The position numbers and the translations under genes are program-made. Under the pieces are notes generated by a model. The model saw only the letters and a program-made list of their open reading frames with translations, had not been told where the DNA came from and did no database searches. DNA of 64,000 nucleotides, from assembly GCA_902802045.1 (NCBI GenBank), contig CADCKQ010000003.1, forward strand, positions 62,001 to 126,000, in the 5' to 3' direction. The DNA comes from Oscillospiraceae bacterium (GTDB lineage: Bacteria; Bacillota; Clostridia; Oscillospirales; Oscillospiraceae). Positions 44,964-54,549 of the stretch are shown in pieces; the first letter of the stretch is position 1, and each line of letters opens with the position of its first letter.

Positions 44964-46214
44964 CTATATCGGACAATACCTGTCTATCATTTCAGCCACA
45001 CGGGAAGAAGCCGATCCGCAATCATAAGAACCTGCTTCTTTATGATGGGCTTCTATATCTTTCAGGTACCTTTCTTCATCATAATTCAGGATATTCATTG
45101 AGAGTTCTTCGTTGCTTAAAGCAATTGAGAACGGCCATTTTTCCGGCGGATAAGCGAAAGCTCTGTCATTTTTGTATTCTTCGATATCCGGCGCATACAC
45201 AAAAGCCGGTTTTTTTGTCAGAGAAAAATCCCAAAGGCATGATGAGTAGTCAGAGACGAGTACATCCGCAAAGCAAAGCAGCTCCTGCATATCGCTGTAT
45301 CCCGTGACGTCTGTATAAAATCCTGAATTATCAAGCTTCTCTTTAATAAAATAATGGGAGCGGTACAGAATCACCCAATCTCCCCCAAACCTTTGTGAAA
45401 GAGCCCGAACAAGCAGAGCCGCGTTCAAATTGTGATCATCCGCAGCGATTCCGGTCCTGAAAGTAGGCGCATATAAAACTGTTTTTGCACCTTCAGGCAA
45501 TCCCAGTTTTTCCCTGACTTCTGAAATCAGACAGGAACTGTCTCCGAACAGTATATCGTTTCTTGGCATTCCGAAAGCTTTAAAGATTCTATCTTCAAAT
45601 CTGAAAGCATCGGCAGTATTCTCGGAAAAAAAGCGCGATCCCGAGATATACGCGTCCGGCTGATAGTTTTTCAGGGCAAACTCTTTTTCCTGGATTTTTT
45701 GAGAAAATGCCAGAGAATCATATCCGATCCTCTTATAGTTCATACAGGCATGCCACGTATTGATATAAAGCTGATCTTTTCTTTTTAAAAAGAAAGGGAT
45801 CATATAGTCATTGGATATGAGTACCCGGGATGAAAATTGTGCCTTAAAATGCGCGAAAGAGCCTGCTTTAACTGTCCGTATCTCTTCAGGCGCGTCTCTT
45901 TTCACCTCTTCCGGGAATCTTGTCGCCCATATGAATTCATATTTACCCGGATACCTGTCTCGCAAAGCTTCCGTCACATATTTGGGATTGCAGGCATAGC
46001 TTTTTATATTTGGCACAAACAATGTCACCCTGTTTTTCCTGACCGGGACGATACGGGAAAGGCCGTTTTGGACCGTCCATAAAAAGGGGACAAGAGGCAA
46101 TGCCAATGAATAAGCCACCGTTTTTTTCAGGCTCCACTTCGGTATCGGCTGACCGCTTTTTCTTGCATTGCTGCTCTTTTTTTTCTGAATAAAAACTGTC
46201 CGGGGTTTTTTCAT
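44964..46214 (-). CDS. CDP-glycerol glycerophosphotransferase (TagB/TagF family)
   Basis: 416 residues. The N-terminal amphipathic part is rich in Lys and then hydrophobic (about 25-55), as in membrane-associated teichoic-acid enzymes. Marks are YINTWHACMNYKRIG near residue 148, LYAPTFRTG near 242, YRSHYFI, and SDYSSCLWDFSLTKKP near 323, the conserved active-site His and Asp/Ser groups of this family. It primes or extends a glycerol-phosphate chain. Whether it adds one unit (TagB) or many (TagF) cannot be told here. Confidence 0.88.
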   Translation of the reverse strand: MKKPRTVFIQKKKSSNARKSGQPIPKWSLKKTVAYSLALPLVPFLWTVQNGLSRIVPVRKNRVTLFVPNIKSYACNPKYVTEALRDRYPGKYEFIWATRFPEEVKRDAPEEIRTVKAGSFAHFKAQFSSRVLISNDYMIPFFLKRKDQLYINTWHACMNYKRIGYDSLAFSQKIQEKEFALKNYQPDAYISGSRFFSENTADAFRFEDRIFKAFGMPRNDILFGDSSCLISEVREKLGLPEGAKTVLYAPTFRTGIAADDHNLNAALLVRALSQRFGGDWVILYRSHYFIKEKLDNSGFYTDVTGYSDMQELLCFADVLVSDYSSCLWDFSLTKKPAFVYAPDIEEYKNDRAFAYPPEKWPFSIALSNEELSMNILNYDEERYLKDIEAHHKEAGSYDCGSASSRVAEMIDRYCPI

Positions 46215-46235
46215 ATACTCATCTGATGATCGTAT

Positions 46236-47309
46236 TCACAGTTTGTTTAACAGCTTTTGGGCTTCTCTTTTGAATTCAAATATCCATACATTTCCGTTTT
46301 TAAGCAGCCATATTTTCAGTCTGTCTTTAGGCGCCAGATTCATTAAACACAGTCTGTCAATTATAATACTTAAGTCTTTGCTGCTGACAAAATCTGAGAT
46401 TATTCTATTCTTTTCCCCATCACTGGAATAATTCGCGTCCAACAAATCTCTGTGTAATGTTGCCCATATCAAATCATTAACAAGCCTGTCACACTCATAT
46501 TTCAGGTCATAACCAACAGAAACAAGAGCATCTGTCGCATTCTGTATACACGTCATGGTCTTCAGATAACGAAATGCTTTTTCGGGCCTGTGCGCAGAAA
46601 CGAGAGAATCATCATGTAAACGTCTTTCATATATCGGTTCGTCAATATATCTGAATGTCCTGATTTTGCTTATGTATTCCAAATTAAATATACAGTCTTC
46701 ATACAAGTCTATATTCTCATTAAATTTGGAATTGTTTTGCTCCATTACTTCTCTTGAAATAATCCTTACAACTGTATGAGAAAACATCCTTTTCCCGGGG
46801 TTGTACAGAACTTTTTTTAGGACAGGTTCGGTCTTGAAGTCATCTATAATGAAACTGTCATTAAAAAAATGAAGAGTATTTCTTTCCCCGTCTCTATTTT
46901 CGACAAATGTATACGAAAGCATATCACAGGGGAAATCTGAATAATCATCAAATATTTTTTGCAAGGATCCGGGAAGCACAATATCGTCCGAATCAACAAA
47001 CATGATATGATCTCCCTTGGCTTTATCGATTCCGGCATTTCTTGCAGACGATACACCTTTGTTACTCTGGAGAATTCCGTTAATGAAAGAATAATTATTG
47101 CAATAATCGGCAATTATCTCCGATGTGTTATCCGATGATCCGTCATCTATGACAATTATTTCATAGATATATGAAGTTTTCTGGATAAGACTTGAGAGAC
47201 ATGCGGATAAATATTCTCCCGCATTATATGCAGGTATTATTATACTTAAGAACACATTGTCGTATCCTATATTATCAAACGGTTTTTTATTAAGCTCTCT
47301 CATTTCCAT
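46236..47309 (-). CDS. GT2 glycosyltransferase
   Basis: 357 residues. GT-A motifs LSIIIPAYNAGEYLSACL near residue 22, VIDDGSSDNT near 54, SKVSSARNAGI-type acceptor loop (NKGVSSARNAGI) near 84 and FVDSDD near 103 (metal-binding DxD). The rest is helical. The sugar and the acceptor are unknown. It stands between the exporter ATPase gene and the TagF gene. Confidence 0.87.
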   Translation of the reverse strand: MEMRELNKKPFDNIGYDNVFLSIIIPAYNAGEYLSACLSSLIQKTSYIYEIIVIDDGSSDNTSEIIADYCNNYSFINGILQSNKGVSSARNAGIDKAKGDHIMFVDSDDIVLPGSLQKIFDDYSDFPCDMLSYTFVENRDGERNTLHFFNDSFIIDDFKTEPVLKKVLYNPGKRMFSHTVVRIISREVMEQNNSKFNENIDLYEDCIFNLEYISKIRTFRYIDEPIYERRLHDDSLVSAHRPEKAFRYLKTMTCIQNATDALVSVGYDLKYECDRLVNDLIWATLHRDLLDANYSSDGEKNRIISDFVSSKDLSIIIDRLCLMNLAPKDRLKIWLLKNGNVWIFEFKREAQKLLNKL

Positions 47310-47335
47310 ACCTGACTACCGAACACCCAACAGTT

Positions 47336-48289
47336 TTATGTTTCATGGTTCAGATGCTCAGCGAGAAGGTCCGGGCGGCTTTTGCGGAGGATATTCACTG
47401 CAGCGTCGACAGCCGTGCTCTTTTCTCCGTTTTCAAGCAGCTGCTCCAGCTTTTCTATCTCCTTTTTTTCTCTTTCCGCGCGTTCCTTCTCTTTTCTCAC
47501 TGCAAAATCTTTCGCGAGCGTTTCGATATCTTCTCTGCTTTGGGGCAGCTTTTTTGTGTTCAGGAATTCCTCATACGCGTCGCAGTAAAGCCCCGGCTCA
47601 TTCGTAAAGGCTATCTGTTTCCCGTGATCCAGCCAAAGGATCTTATTGCAGAGTTCCCTGACCTGCCCGACGGAATGCGAAACCAGGATCCCCGTTACTC
47701 CGCTTTGGAGTATCTCCCGCATCTTATCTCCGCTTTTTTTCTGAAAAGCCCCGTCGCCGACGGAGAGCACTTCATCGAGGATAAGAATGTCAGGGTTTAC
47801 CAGGCAGGCAATGGAAAACGCGAGCCTTGATCTCATGCCGCTCGAAAGCTGCTTCAGGGGATAGTCCTGAAAACTCTCAAGCTCGGCAAACGCTATGATA
47901 TCGCTGTATTTTTCGTCTATGAACCTTTCGGTGTAATTCAGAAGGGCTCCACGAAGATAGGTGTTCTCTCTGACCGTCATCTCAGGGTCAAAGCCGCTGG
48001 TAAGCTCGAGAAGCGCGGCTATCTTCCCTCTTACCCTTATTCTGCCCTCCACCGGCAGAAGTATCCCGGATATTCCCTTCAAAAGGGTACTCTTTCCGGC
48101 TCCATTTGAGCCTATTATCCCGAGCATGTCCCCTGCTTCGAGCGAAAAAGTGACATTTCTGTCAGCCCAGAAATCTTTCACATGGTAGTTCCCGGAGAGC
48201 TTTTTGACCACATAGTCTTTGAAGCCTATGGATTTAAGGTCTCCGGTTATATATCTTATTCCGACATTGCTGCATTCTATTACAGGCAT
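47336..48289 (-). CDS. tagH: ABC exporter ATPase, TagH/Wzt type
   Basis: 317 residues. Walker A GSNGAGKST near residue 60, signature QLSSGMRSRLAFSIACLVNPDI (read in two parts) near 148, Walker B LILDEVLSVGD near 172 and the His switch VSHSV near 207. A long charged coiled-coil tail (Glu, Lys and Arg rich, about 255-315) follows the ATPase core. With the permease it pumps the finished, lipid-linked polymer across the membrane. The tail has no obvious sugar-binding domain. Confidence 0.92.
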   Translation of the reverse strand: MPVIECSNVGIRYITGDLKSIGFKDYVVKKLSGNYHVKDFWADRNVTFSLEAGDMLGIIGSNGAGKSTLLKGISGILLPVEGRIRVRGKIAALLELTSGFDPEMTVRENTYLRGALLNYTERFIDEKYSDIIAFAELESFQDYPLKQLSSGMRSRLAFSIACLVNPDILILDEVLSVGDGAFQKKSGDKMREILQSGVTGILVSHSVGQVRELCNKILWLDHGKQIAFTNEPGLYCDAYEEFLNTKKLPQSREDIETLAKDFAVRKEKERAEREKKEIEKLEQLLENGEKSTAVDAAVNILRKSRPDLLAEHLNHET

Positions 48290-48304
48290 ATCCGCACCTT
48301 CGTA

Positions 48305-49084
48305 TCAGAGATAGTAAATAAAGCTGTGATTGTTCTTTTTGTAGATCCACGCGCCGATCAGGAGGAAAACGAGCGCGTAAAACAGGCAGAGCCCGTGGTA
48401 AGCAAGCGAAGGGACCCGCATATCTATAACTATCGTTCTGAAATAGTTTATTATAACGTAGACAGGATTTAACAGAAACAGCTTCTGCATTCTCTCCGGG
48501 AACGTGTCTATGCGGTAAAAGATTGCGGAAAGATAAGTCAGCAGAGTGAGAAAGATCGAATAGAGATAGGAGGTGTCCTTAAAGAAGACCTGCAGGGCGG
48601 AGAGTATAAGCCCTACGCCGATATTCATGGCTGTCAGGCAGAACACGGGATATATCAGAAGCAGCATCTTCGGCGTGAATGTTATTTTGTCGATCGCGCA
48701 AAAAACAAAGAAAAGGACAAGAGTCAGCCCGAAATTGATAAGGGAAGAGACGTTCCTCGAAAGCAGGAACATGTATTTCGGAACATTGATCTTTGTGATA
48801 ATGCCCGCGTTGGCCCTCAGGCTCAACATTCCCTGAGTCGTGGACTCCCTGAAATATGACATAACAAGGTTGCCGCAGAAGAGGTAGGTCGTGTAATGGG
48901 GAGTATTCCGGCCGAAAAACTGAGTGAAGACCAGCCGCATTATAAGCAGCGTCATGAGGGGAGACAGGACGCTCCATCCCATTCCGAGCATCGTTCCCTT
49001 GTATTTGCTCTCGAAATCTCTCTTTACAAGCTGCTTGAAGAGAAACCAGTGTTTTTTGAAATTTTCGAACGTTCTTTTTATCAT
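48305..49084 (-). CDS. tagG: ABC-2 exporter permease, TagG type
   Basis: 259 residues from ATG 49084, which has AAAGG 6 bp upstream; a GTG at 49090 also opens the frame. About six membrane helices. The N-terminal cytoplasmic part LVKRDFESKYKGTMLGMGWSV contains the K-Y-K and LG-W marks of polysaccharide and teichoic-acid exporters. It pairs with the ATPase gene 15 bp downstream. Confidence 0.92.
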   Translation of the reverse strand: MIKRTFENFKKHWFLFKQLVKRDFESKYKGTMLGMGWSVLSPLMTLLIMRLVFTQFFGRNTPHYTTYLFCGNLVMSYFRESTTQGMLSLRANAGIITKINVPKYMFLLSRNVSSLINFGLTLVLFFVFCAIDKITFTPKMLLLIYPVFCLTAMNIGVGLILSALQVFFKDTSYLYSIFLTLLTYLSAIFYRIDTFPERMQKLFLLNPVYVIINYFRTIVIDMRVPSLAYHGLCLFYALVFLLIGAWIYKKNNHSFIYYL

Positions 49085-49093
49085 ATGCACCCT

Positions 49094-49987
49094 TTAAGGC
49101 AGATATTTTTTGCAGACTCCGAGTTCCCTGCTTTTGGGAAAGCCGAGGACATCTTTATGAAGTTCGGAAGCCCACTTGTCATACGGGTCTTTTGTTTTTA
49201 AATATTTCAGTGAGAATTCGATCTGCCTGAATCTGTGAAATGCTTCTCTGAATAAGTTGTAAATAATCGGATAAGCAGAATAAGTGAGCCCGACATCCCA
49301 CTGGTTTCTGTAGCCGTAATAGCTTTTCCACGAAAGTCCCTGAACAGCCTGAAGCTTCGTCTTGTGATCCAATACAGCCGAATTGACATTCCGTATCTTT
49401 GTATATTGCCCTATCCGGAGTGAATACTCCGTATCATCGTACCAGATGAAGTATTCCGCTTTCGGCAATCCTATTTTTCTGATGAGTCCGCTGCTTACAA
49501 GCAAACCGCAAAAAGTGGACAGGTCATAGTCGAAGAAGTTATGGGCGTATTCCTCTTCGGGAACATCCTTTTTGGTCATAAGCACATGATTGCTTATTCT
49601 TCTTCGGTGGCTCGTGTCCGTTTTTCCGCCTGTCCTGACTGTTCCGGAATAAGCAAGTATCCCGGGCGAGCGCGCCATGTCGATCCGCTCAAGATAGTCC
49701 CCCGAGATCATCGCGTCGTCGTCGATCAGCAATGTATAATCGGATCGGGCAGAAATTTTCGAGAGCCCGAAAGCGAAGCCTCCCGCTCCTCCGAGATTCC
49801 TCTCCATATGGAATACTTTAAACCTGCCGTCATCCAGTTCGTCCAGGTATCCTTTGGTCCCGTCAGTACTGCAGTTATCCACCACGATTATTTCAAACGG
49901 GATGAGCGACTGATTAAGAATGCAGGCAAGGCATTCTTTAAGAAGGGCTATCCGGTTATATGTCACAAGTACGACGGAGCAGTTCAT
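49094..49987 (-). CDS. GT2 glycosyltransferase, galactofuranosyl/rhamnosyl-transferase type
   Basis: 297 residues. CSVVLVTYNRIALLKECL at the start, VVDNCSTDGT near residue 35, ERNLGGAGGFAFGL near 62, the metal motif LIDDDAMI near 88 and a later WYDDTEYSLR near 187. This pattern, especially NLGGAGGF and WxDDxE, is seen in GlfT-like and rhamnan-type transferases. The start overlaps the previous stop by 4 bp. Confidence 0.87.
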   Translation of the reverse strand: MNCSVVLVTYNRIALLKECLACILNQSLIPFEIIVVDNCSTDGTKGYLDELDDGRFKVFHMERNLGGAGGFAFGLSKISARSDYTLLIDDDAMISGDYLERIDMARSPGILAYSGTVRTGGKTDTSHRRRISNHVLMTKKDVPEEEYAHNFFDYDLSTFCGLLVSSGLIRKIGLPKAEYFIWYDDTEYSLRIGQYTKIRNVNSAVLDHKTKLQAVQGLSWKSYYGYRNQWDVGLTYSAYPIIYNLFREAFHRFRQIEFSLKYLKTKDPYDKWASELHKDVLGFPKSRELGVCKKYLP

Positions 49988-50799
49988 TTTATATGCCTTT
50001 TTCCGACCATTTTCTCATAGTAATATATTACCGACTTTGCAGCTTCGCTTTTCCCGTCTATCGCGGCGACACCGATACTGCCATCCTCTTTATGCAGTAC
50101 TTTTATTCCTTTTGTTAACATTGTCGCTATATTGTTCTTTTCAAAAAGATGAGCAAGATATGCTTCTTCCGAGAACAAGAACATATGTTCGTCAAACAGC
50201 TCATCAAAGCGGGCAAGAACTTCATACGGATATATGCAAAAACTGCCGTGAGCCGCATAGACAGGGATCGCGTCCGCGCCGGATCTTAGAAAAACACGCA
50301 GAGCGCATTCCCGGATCACTTTATTGGCAGCGATCCCGGAATACAGCAGGAATCTGTTTTTCAGCTTATATCCTTTATAAATGAGCCACTCTGCAGGCGG
50401 ATTTTTAACAAACCAATACGGATTCTGAGCTTTGCCGCTCAGCGTCTCTGTCAGCGGGGCGATTACTTTCCCGCGATTCATATCGAGGCAGTTTTCTTCA
50501 AAGCATCTGATAACGACATCCGGATTCGAAATTATCAGCCACTCAAAGCTGTAGTTTTGCTTGGCATATTCTATTCCCCTGTTGTTTCCGTATCCGTATC
50601 CTCTGTTGGGAACGTCGAGAAAATCGCAACCGTTAGTATCCGCGTATTCTCTGAAGGCCGCAGCAGTTTCTTCGTCATAACGGCTGTTTACAATTATTAT
50701 CCTGGAATTCTCTACATTTGCCCTTATGCTGCCGACACAGTCCGGAAGATCGCAGATGCTTTTATATGTCAGTATTACAAAGATATATTTATAATGCAT
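49984..50799 (-). CDS. GT2 glycosyltransferase, rhamnosyltransferase-like
   Basis: 271 residues. FVILTYKSICDLPDCV at the start, IIIVNSRYD near residue 34, RGYGYGNNRGIEYAK near 65, and ISNPDVVI near 90. The last is the NPD form of the DxD motif found in WbbL-like rhamnosyltransferases. A loop AAHGSFCIYP near 180 is also typical of that group. The sugar is an inference. GGAG precedes the ATG. Confidence 0.83.
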   Translation of the reverse strand: MHYKYIFVILTYKSICDLPDCVGSIRANVENSRIIIVNSRYDEETAAAFREYADTNGCDFLDVPNRGYGYGNNRGIEYAKQNYSFEWLIISNPDVVIRCFEENCLDMNRGKVIAPLTETLSGKAQNPYWFVKNPPAEWLIYKGYKLKNRFLLYSGIAANKVIRECALRVFLRSGADAIPVYAAHGSFCIYPYEVLARFDELFDEHMFLFSEEAYLAHLFEKNNIATMLTKGIKVLHKEDGSIGVAAIDGKSEAAKSVIYYYEKMVGKRHIK

Positions 50800-50820
50800 A
50801 CCCCGTTTTCTCCATACGGA

Positions 50821-51639
50821 TCAGCAACCGGCCTTTTCTGCAACACCGGGTCTTTGCGCAAACCGCAAAGCCGTTTTCGCGAAGACTTTCGACGGAAACA
50901 GAGCAAGCAGATAAAAGCAGCTTTTAAAGAAACCGAGCCTTTCGATCTCACGGTAGAGCCGCCAGTGGTATTTGATAAGCCCCAGCTTGTTGCTGCTTAT
51001 ACTGCCCCCCCTGAGTCTGTATGAAGCGAGAACATCCCGCATCCCGAGGCAATAATCGCAATCATGCAGGATCCTGAGCCAGAGCGCGAAATCGTTGCGT
51101 TTTTCTATATCCGGTACCGTAAAATCTCCGAGAATTTCACGGTCGTAGATAACCGTCGAATTGCCGATCGGGTTTCCCAAGAGGAGCATTTTTCTGTAGC
51201 CGCATTTTTCGGGCGGATAAAAAACCTTTCCGTTTTTGTCCCCGTTTTCACCGATCTGCTCGTAGGCAGTCGCGGAAAAAAGGGCTCCGCTCTTGCGCAT
51301 AAACGAGAGCTGCTTTTCAAGCTTATCCGGATGCCAGAGATCATCGCTGTCAAGAAACGCGACATACTTTCCTTTTGCCGTATGCATACCTTTCGTCCTG
51401 GCAGCGGCAGCGCCCGAGTTTTCCTGATAAATATAATGTATCCGGGGGTCTTTTTTTATATACTCGGTTATAATCTCAGCGCTTTTGTCGGAAGAGCCGT
51501 CATCTATTATCAGCAGCTCCCAGTTTATGTAAGTCTGTGCTGTGACAGACTCTATCGTTTCTCCTATATACCGCTCCGCGTTGAAGCACGGAGTTACTAC
51601 CGATACCAGAGCCGGATTTGAAGACTTGCTGCAATACAT
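50821..51639 (-). CDS. GT2 glycosyltransferase
   Basis: 272 residues. VSVVTPCFNAERYIGETI near residue 12, LIIDDGSSDKSAEI near 42, NSGAAAARTKGM near 75, and the metal-binding FLDSDDLWHPDKLEKQL near 94. A C-terminal Arg-rich helix ends the protein. It is close to enzymes that add the first or second sugar to a lipid-linked chain in LPS and teichoic-acid loci, but the substrate is not shown. Confidence 0.87.
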   Translation of the reverse strand: MYCSKSSNPALVSVVTPCFNAERYIGETIESVTAQTYINWELLIIDDGSSDKSAEIITEYIKKDPRIHYIYQENSGAAAARTKGMHTAKGKYVAFLDSDDLWHPDKLEKQLSFMRKSGALFSATAYEQIGENGDKNGKVFYPPEKCGYRKMLLLGNPIGNSTVIYDREILGDFTVPDIEKRNDFALWLRILHDCDYCLGMRDVLASYRLRGGSISSNKLGLIKYHWRLYREIERLGFFKSCFYLLALFPSKVFAKTALRFAQRPGVAEKAGC

Positions 51640-51725
51640 TATTAAACCTTCAGCTTTCAGATCTTATGCCGTTATTTTATCTTAATCGCGGCATTAAATC
51701 AATGTTTCCGCAAAATGCAGCGGGT

Positions 51726-54368
51726 TCATGCCCGCGATTCTGTAAGCTTCCCGAAGACTCTCCGGCAGTTGTTTTGATCGTCAAAGGCAAAAAAGCTGTC
51801 CATACGTTCTCTGTACTTTTCTTTGAGTCTGCACCCGTTTTCCATATACTCGATGATCCTGTCCACTGTGGAATCCAGGTCATATTCAACTTCTCCGAAG
51901 CCGTCACGCTCATAGTCAAAATAGCCTTTTGTATACATGTGCTCTCCCTTAAAGAATTCTTCGGAATCGAACTGGGTATACAAGACCGGCTTTCTCAAAT
52001 ACGCGAAATCAAATACCGCCGAGGAATAATCCGTCACCACCAGATTGCTTTTCGCGTATACTTCCCTGTACGGCGTGCTGCTGTCCAGAAATCCGACACG
52101 TTTATCCGCGTGAAATAACTTCGGGAAAGATTGCATATTGGGATGGGGCATGAACCTGATCTTATAGTTCAATTTTTCCGCCGCTTCCAGAAGTCTCCTG
52201 CTGTTTAACAGGTCTCTGTAAAACCTTATATAACTGCTTTCCTCCGCGTTTTGGTCCAAAGACCATTTCCCTGTATTCGGATCCAACTGCCCCATCAGAT
52301 ATCTCCGCCACGTTGGCATGACCGTTATCCAGTTCTGCTCGTCCCGGTAAAGCCAGTCAAAGCGCGGAAGCCCCGTGAGCCAGATATTATCTTTAGGGTA
52401 TCCGTACTTTCCGTTGACAATTGATTCATATTCTTCTTTCGCAGAAGTGACGAATCCGCTGTAATTCTTATTATAGCGGCTCAGCCACTGTGAAAGGTCA
52501 TCTTTTATAACACCATGCTGCAAAAAGACATACTTAGTATTCGAATGAATATCCTTGCACGCAAGAGAAAGCTTCTCCGCCGGGTTGAAAGCGATATTTT
52601 CACCGGCACTGGAGATCATATAATCGGAGAGAAGAAAACAGATCTTATGCTCCAGGGAATCAAAAGCGATGACGGGGCCGGCCTTTTTAAGCTCTTCATA
52701 GGCTTTCGACTTTTTCCCGACAACAAAGCGGGCGTCTATCTCGGGATGTTCTTTCCTTATATATCTGAAGAGCGCCTCCCCGTTGTCTCCGGCGCTCATA
52801 GGCCTGTCGGAGATTAGCCAGAGCGGCTTTCTCAGGAAGGGCCTGACGCATCCGCATATCGCCCTGGCGACCAGAGCTTTTTTCTCCACTGCTCCGCCCG
52901 TTTTGAAAAGTTCCCTGTTGAGCTTTGCCGACGCGGCTCTTTCAGCCCTCTTCGAATACGGCCCGATTGAAAAACAGTTTTCTGTTTTTTGAATTATCCC
53001 GCCCTTCCCGGCAAAATAGCTTGCTTCATATTTATCGGATATGGGGAAGAACTTCGAAAAAACAATATTGTCAAGATCCGATGTCTTCCCGGCTGTATTC
53101 ACGCAAATTCTTATTTCGGTTTTTTCTTTAATATCTTCCGTTCCAATCGTTGCTCTGAAGGATGTGACTGGCGGCACTTCTCCCGTCACGCCTTTTTCCG
53201 GAGACAGCCTTTCGTAACAGCCGCACTTGTATATTGCAGTTCCGGCGCATATTTCAAGCACACTTTTTTGCTTCGCCGAGCGCGGCCCCAGCAAAGTGCC
53301 CTCAAGAACCAAAGCGTCTTTTTTCAGTTCCCCGAATTCCAGAATTGCCGAGATATTCCCGTTTTCATATACGATCTTATTTTTCTCACCGCGAGATGCC
53401 TTCCGATGATCATATTTAAGGCTGAAGACGAGTGATTTTATATCCGTATTTATAAATTCCTGTGCCAGGATCACCTTATCGTCTATATACTGAAGTACCT
53501 CAACAATCTCTCCCAGATATCTCTTTTTTTTCTCTCCTGAGAGAAGGTTATCGGGAATCTCCGATCTCACTCTCCACTGCAGATCATATATGAGTGTATT
53601 CTGTATAAATTCGGGAACCCTTCCGAATTTTTTCAAATAATAATCGACCGTGACTAATTGGAAACGCTCCATATACGGAAGGTACCATTCCCGTTTTCCG
53701 ATACCTGACTGTATGGCGCTTCTTTCACCCGCGCTCCGCCTCCTGTAATAGTATTTTGCCTCTGAGACGACTCCCAGTGTCTGCTTTTCCGACAGTATCT
53801 TCTGCAGAAGCTGGGCATCTTCCGCATATGACAGACCTGTATCGAAACGCAAGCCATTAAAGCTCTCCGCTCTTGTCAGAGCAGAGCTCAGGGACAATTG
53901 GGAATTATTCTTCCAGTCATTCTTAAGATCTATTACCCGGGTCCCTTTGTTAAACTTTCCGTTGAGCGGATGCTGCCCTTTATTTCCGTCAAAATAAAAA
54001 ATGGGCATAGCCGCCACATCTGTTTCAGGGTGATAGTCCAGAAAACGCGCGCAAGCGCTGAGTGCATTTTGGGAAAGTTTGTCATCCGCGTCGAGAAAAC
54101 TGACATATTTCCCCTCAATGTGTTTAAGGCCTTCATTGCGGGCCGACGATGCTCCGCCGTTTTCCTTGTGTATCACTTTTATGTTATCCGGGTATTTTGC
54201 CGCGTAAGCGTCACAGATATCCCCGCTTTTGTCCGCAGAACCGTCATCCACCATTATCAGCTGTATGTTTTGAAAACCGATATCCTGCGCTATAACGCTT
54301 TCTATGGTTTCCGCAACATAGTTTTCCACATTATATACAGCCGTTATTACAGTGATCTTGCAGTCCAT
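51726..54368 (-). CDS. GT2 / TagF-like two-module polymer synthase
   Basis: 880 residues with AGGGAAA before the ATG. Module 1 (about 1-240) is GT2: ITVITAVYNVENYVAET, MVDDGSADKSGD, GGASSARNEGL and FLDADDKLS near 91. A linker of beta-strand character (about 330-460) follows. Module 2 (about 500-880) is TagF-like: YVFLQHGVIKDDLSQW near 615, VMPTWRRYLMG, RFMPHPNM and TDYSSAVFDFAYLRKP near 780. It could add a sugar and then a polyol phosphate. It is the first gene after the main promoter. Confidence 0.87.
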   Translation of the reverse strand: MDCKITVITAVYNVENYVAETIESVIAQDIGFQNIQLIMVDDGSADKSGDICDAYAAKYPDNIKVIHKENGGASSARNEGLKHIEGKYVSFLDADDKLSQNALSACARFLDYHPETDVAAMPIFYFDGNKGQHPLNGKFNKGTRVIDLKNDWKNNSQLSLSSALTRAESFNGLRFDTGLSYAEDAQLLQKILSEKQTLGVVSEAKYYYRRRSAGERSAIQSGIGKREWYLPYMERFQLVTVDYYLKKFGRVPEFIQNTLIYDLQWRVRSEIPDNLLSGEKKKRYLGEIVEVLQYIDDKVILAQEFINTDIKSLVFSLKYDHRKASRGEKNKIVYENGNISAILEFGELKKDALVLEGTLLGPRSAKQKSVLEICAGTAIYKCGCYERLSPEKGVTGEVPPVTSFRATIGTEDIKEKTEIRICVNTAGKTSDLDNIVFSKFFPISDKYEASYFAGKGGIIQKTENCFSIGPYSKRAERAASAKLNRELFKTGGAVEKKALVARAICGCVRPFLRKPLWLISDRPMSAGDNGEALFRYIRKEHPEIDARFVVGKKSKAYEELKKAGPVIAFDSLEHKICFLLSDYMISSAGENIAFNPAEKLSLACKDIHSNTKYVFLQHGVIKDDLSQWLSRYNKNYSGFVTSAKEEYESIVNGKYGYPKDNIWLTGLPRFDWLYRDEQNWITVMPTWRRYLMGQLDPNTGKWSLDQNAEESSYIRFYRDLLNSRRLLEAAEKLNYKIRFMPHPNMQSFPKLFHADKRVGFLDSSTPYREVYAKSNLVVTDYSSAVFDFAYLRKPVLYTQFDSEEFFKGEHMYTKGYFDYERDGFGEVEYDLDSTVDRIIEYMENGCRLKEKYRERMDSFFAFDDQNNCRRVFGKLTESRA

Positions 54369-54432
54369 TTTCCCTAACGCTCGTCCTTTTTGTATTACTT
54401 TTCTGTCTTCCCATTCTCTAAATGTGTAAATA

Positions 54433-54461
54433 ATTCTAACTCAAACATATGCTTCGGTCAA
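54433..54461 (-). promoter_or_regulatory. Main promoter of the surface-polymer cluster
   Basis: On the minus strand TTGACC (54456-54461), 17 bp, TAGAAT (54433-54438). It lies about 65 bp before the GT2/TagF gene. From here nearly all genes to 29739 run in the same direction with short gaps or overlaps. Confidence 0.7.
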
Positions 54462-54485
54462 TGCGGAATATATACTCTTTACATC

Positions 54486-54518
54486 AGAAAAGTATCCCTC
54501 GCGTTACGCGAGGGATAC
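54486..54518 (-). terminator. Terminator of the LysM gene
   Basis: A perfect 12-bp inverted repeat (GTATCCCTCGCG and its complement, 54492-54518) followed on the minus strand by TTTTCTG, about 31 bp after the stop at 54550. Confidence 0.85.
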
Positions 54519-54549
54519 GATACTTGAACAGTATATTGGTTTCTTTTTG

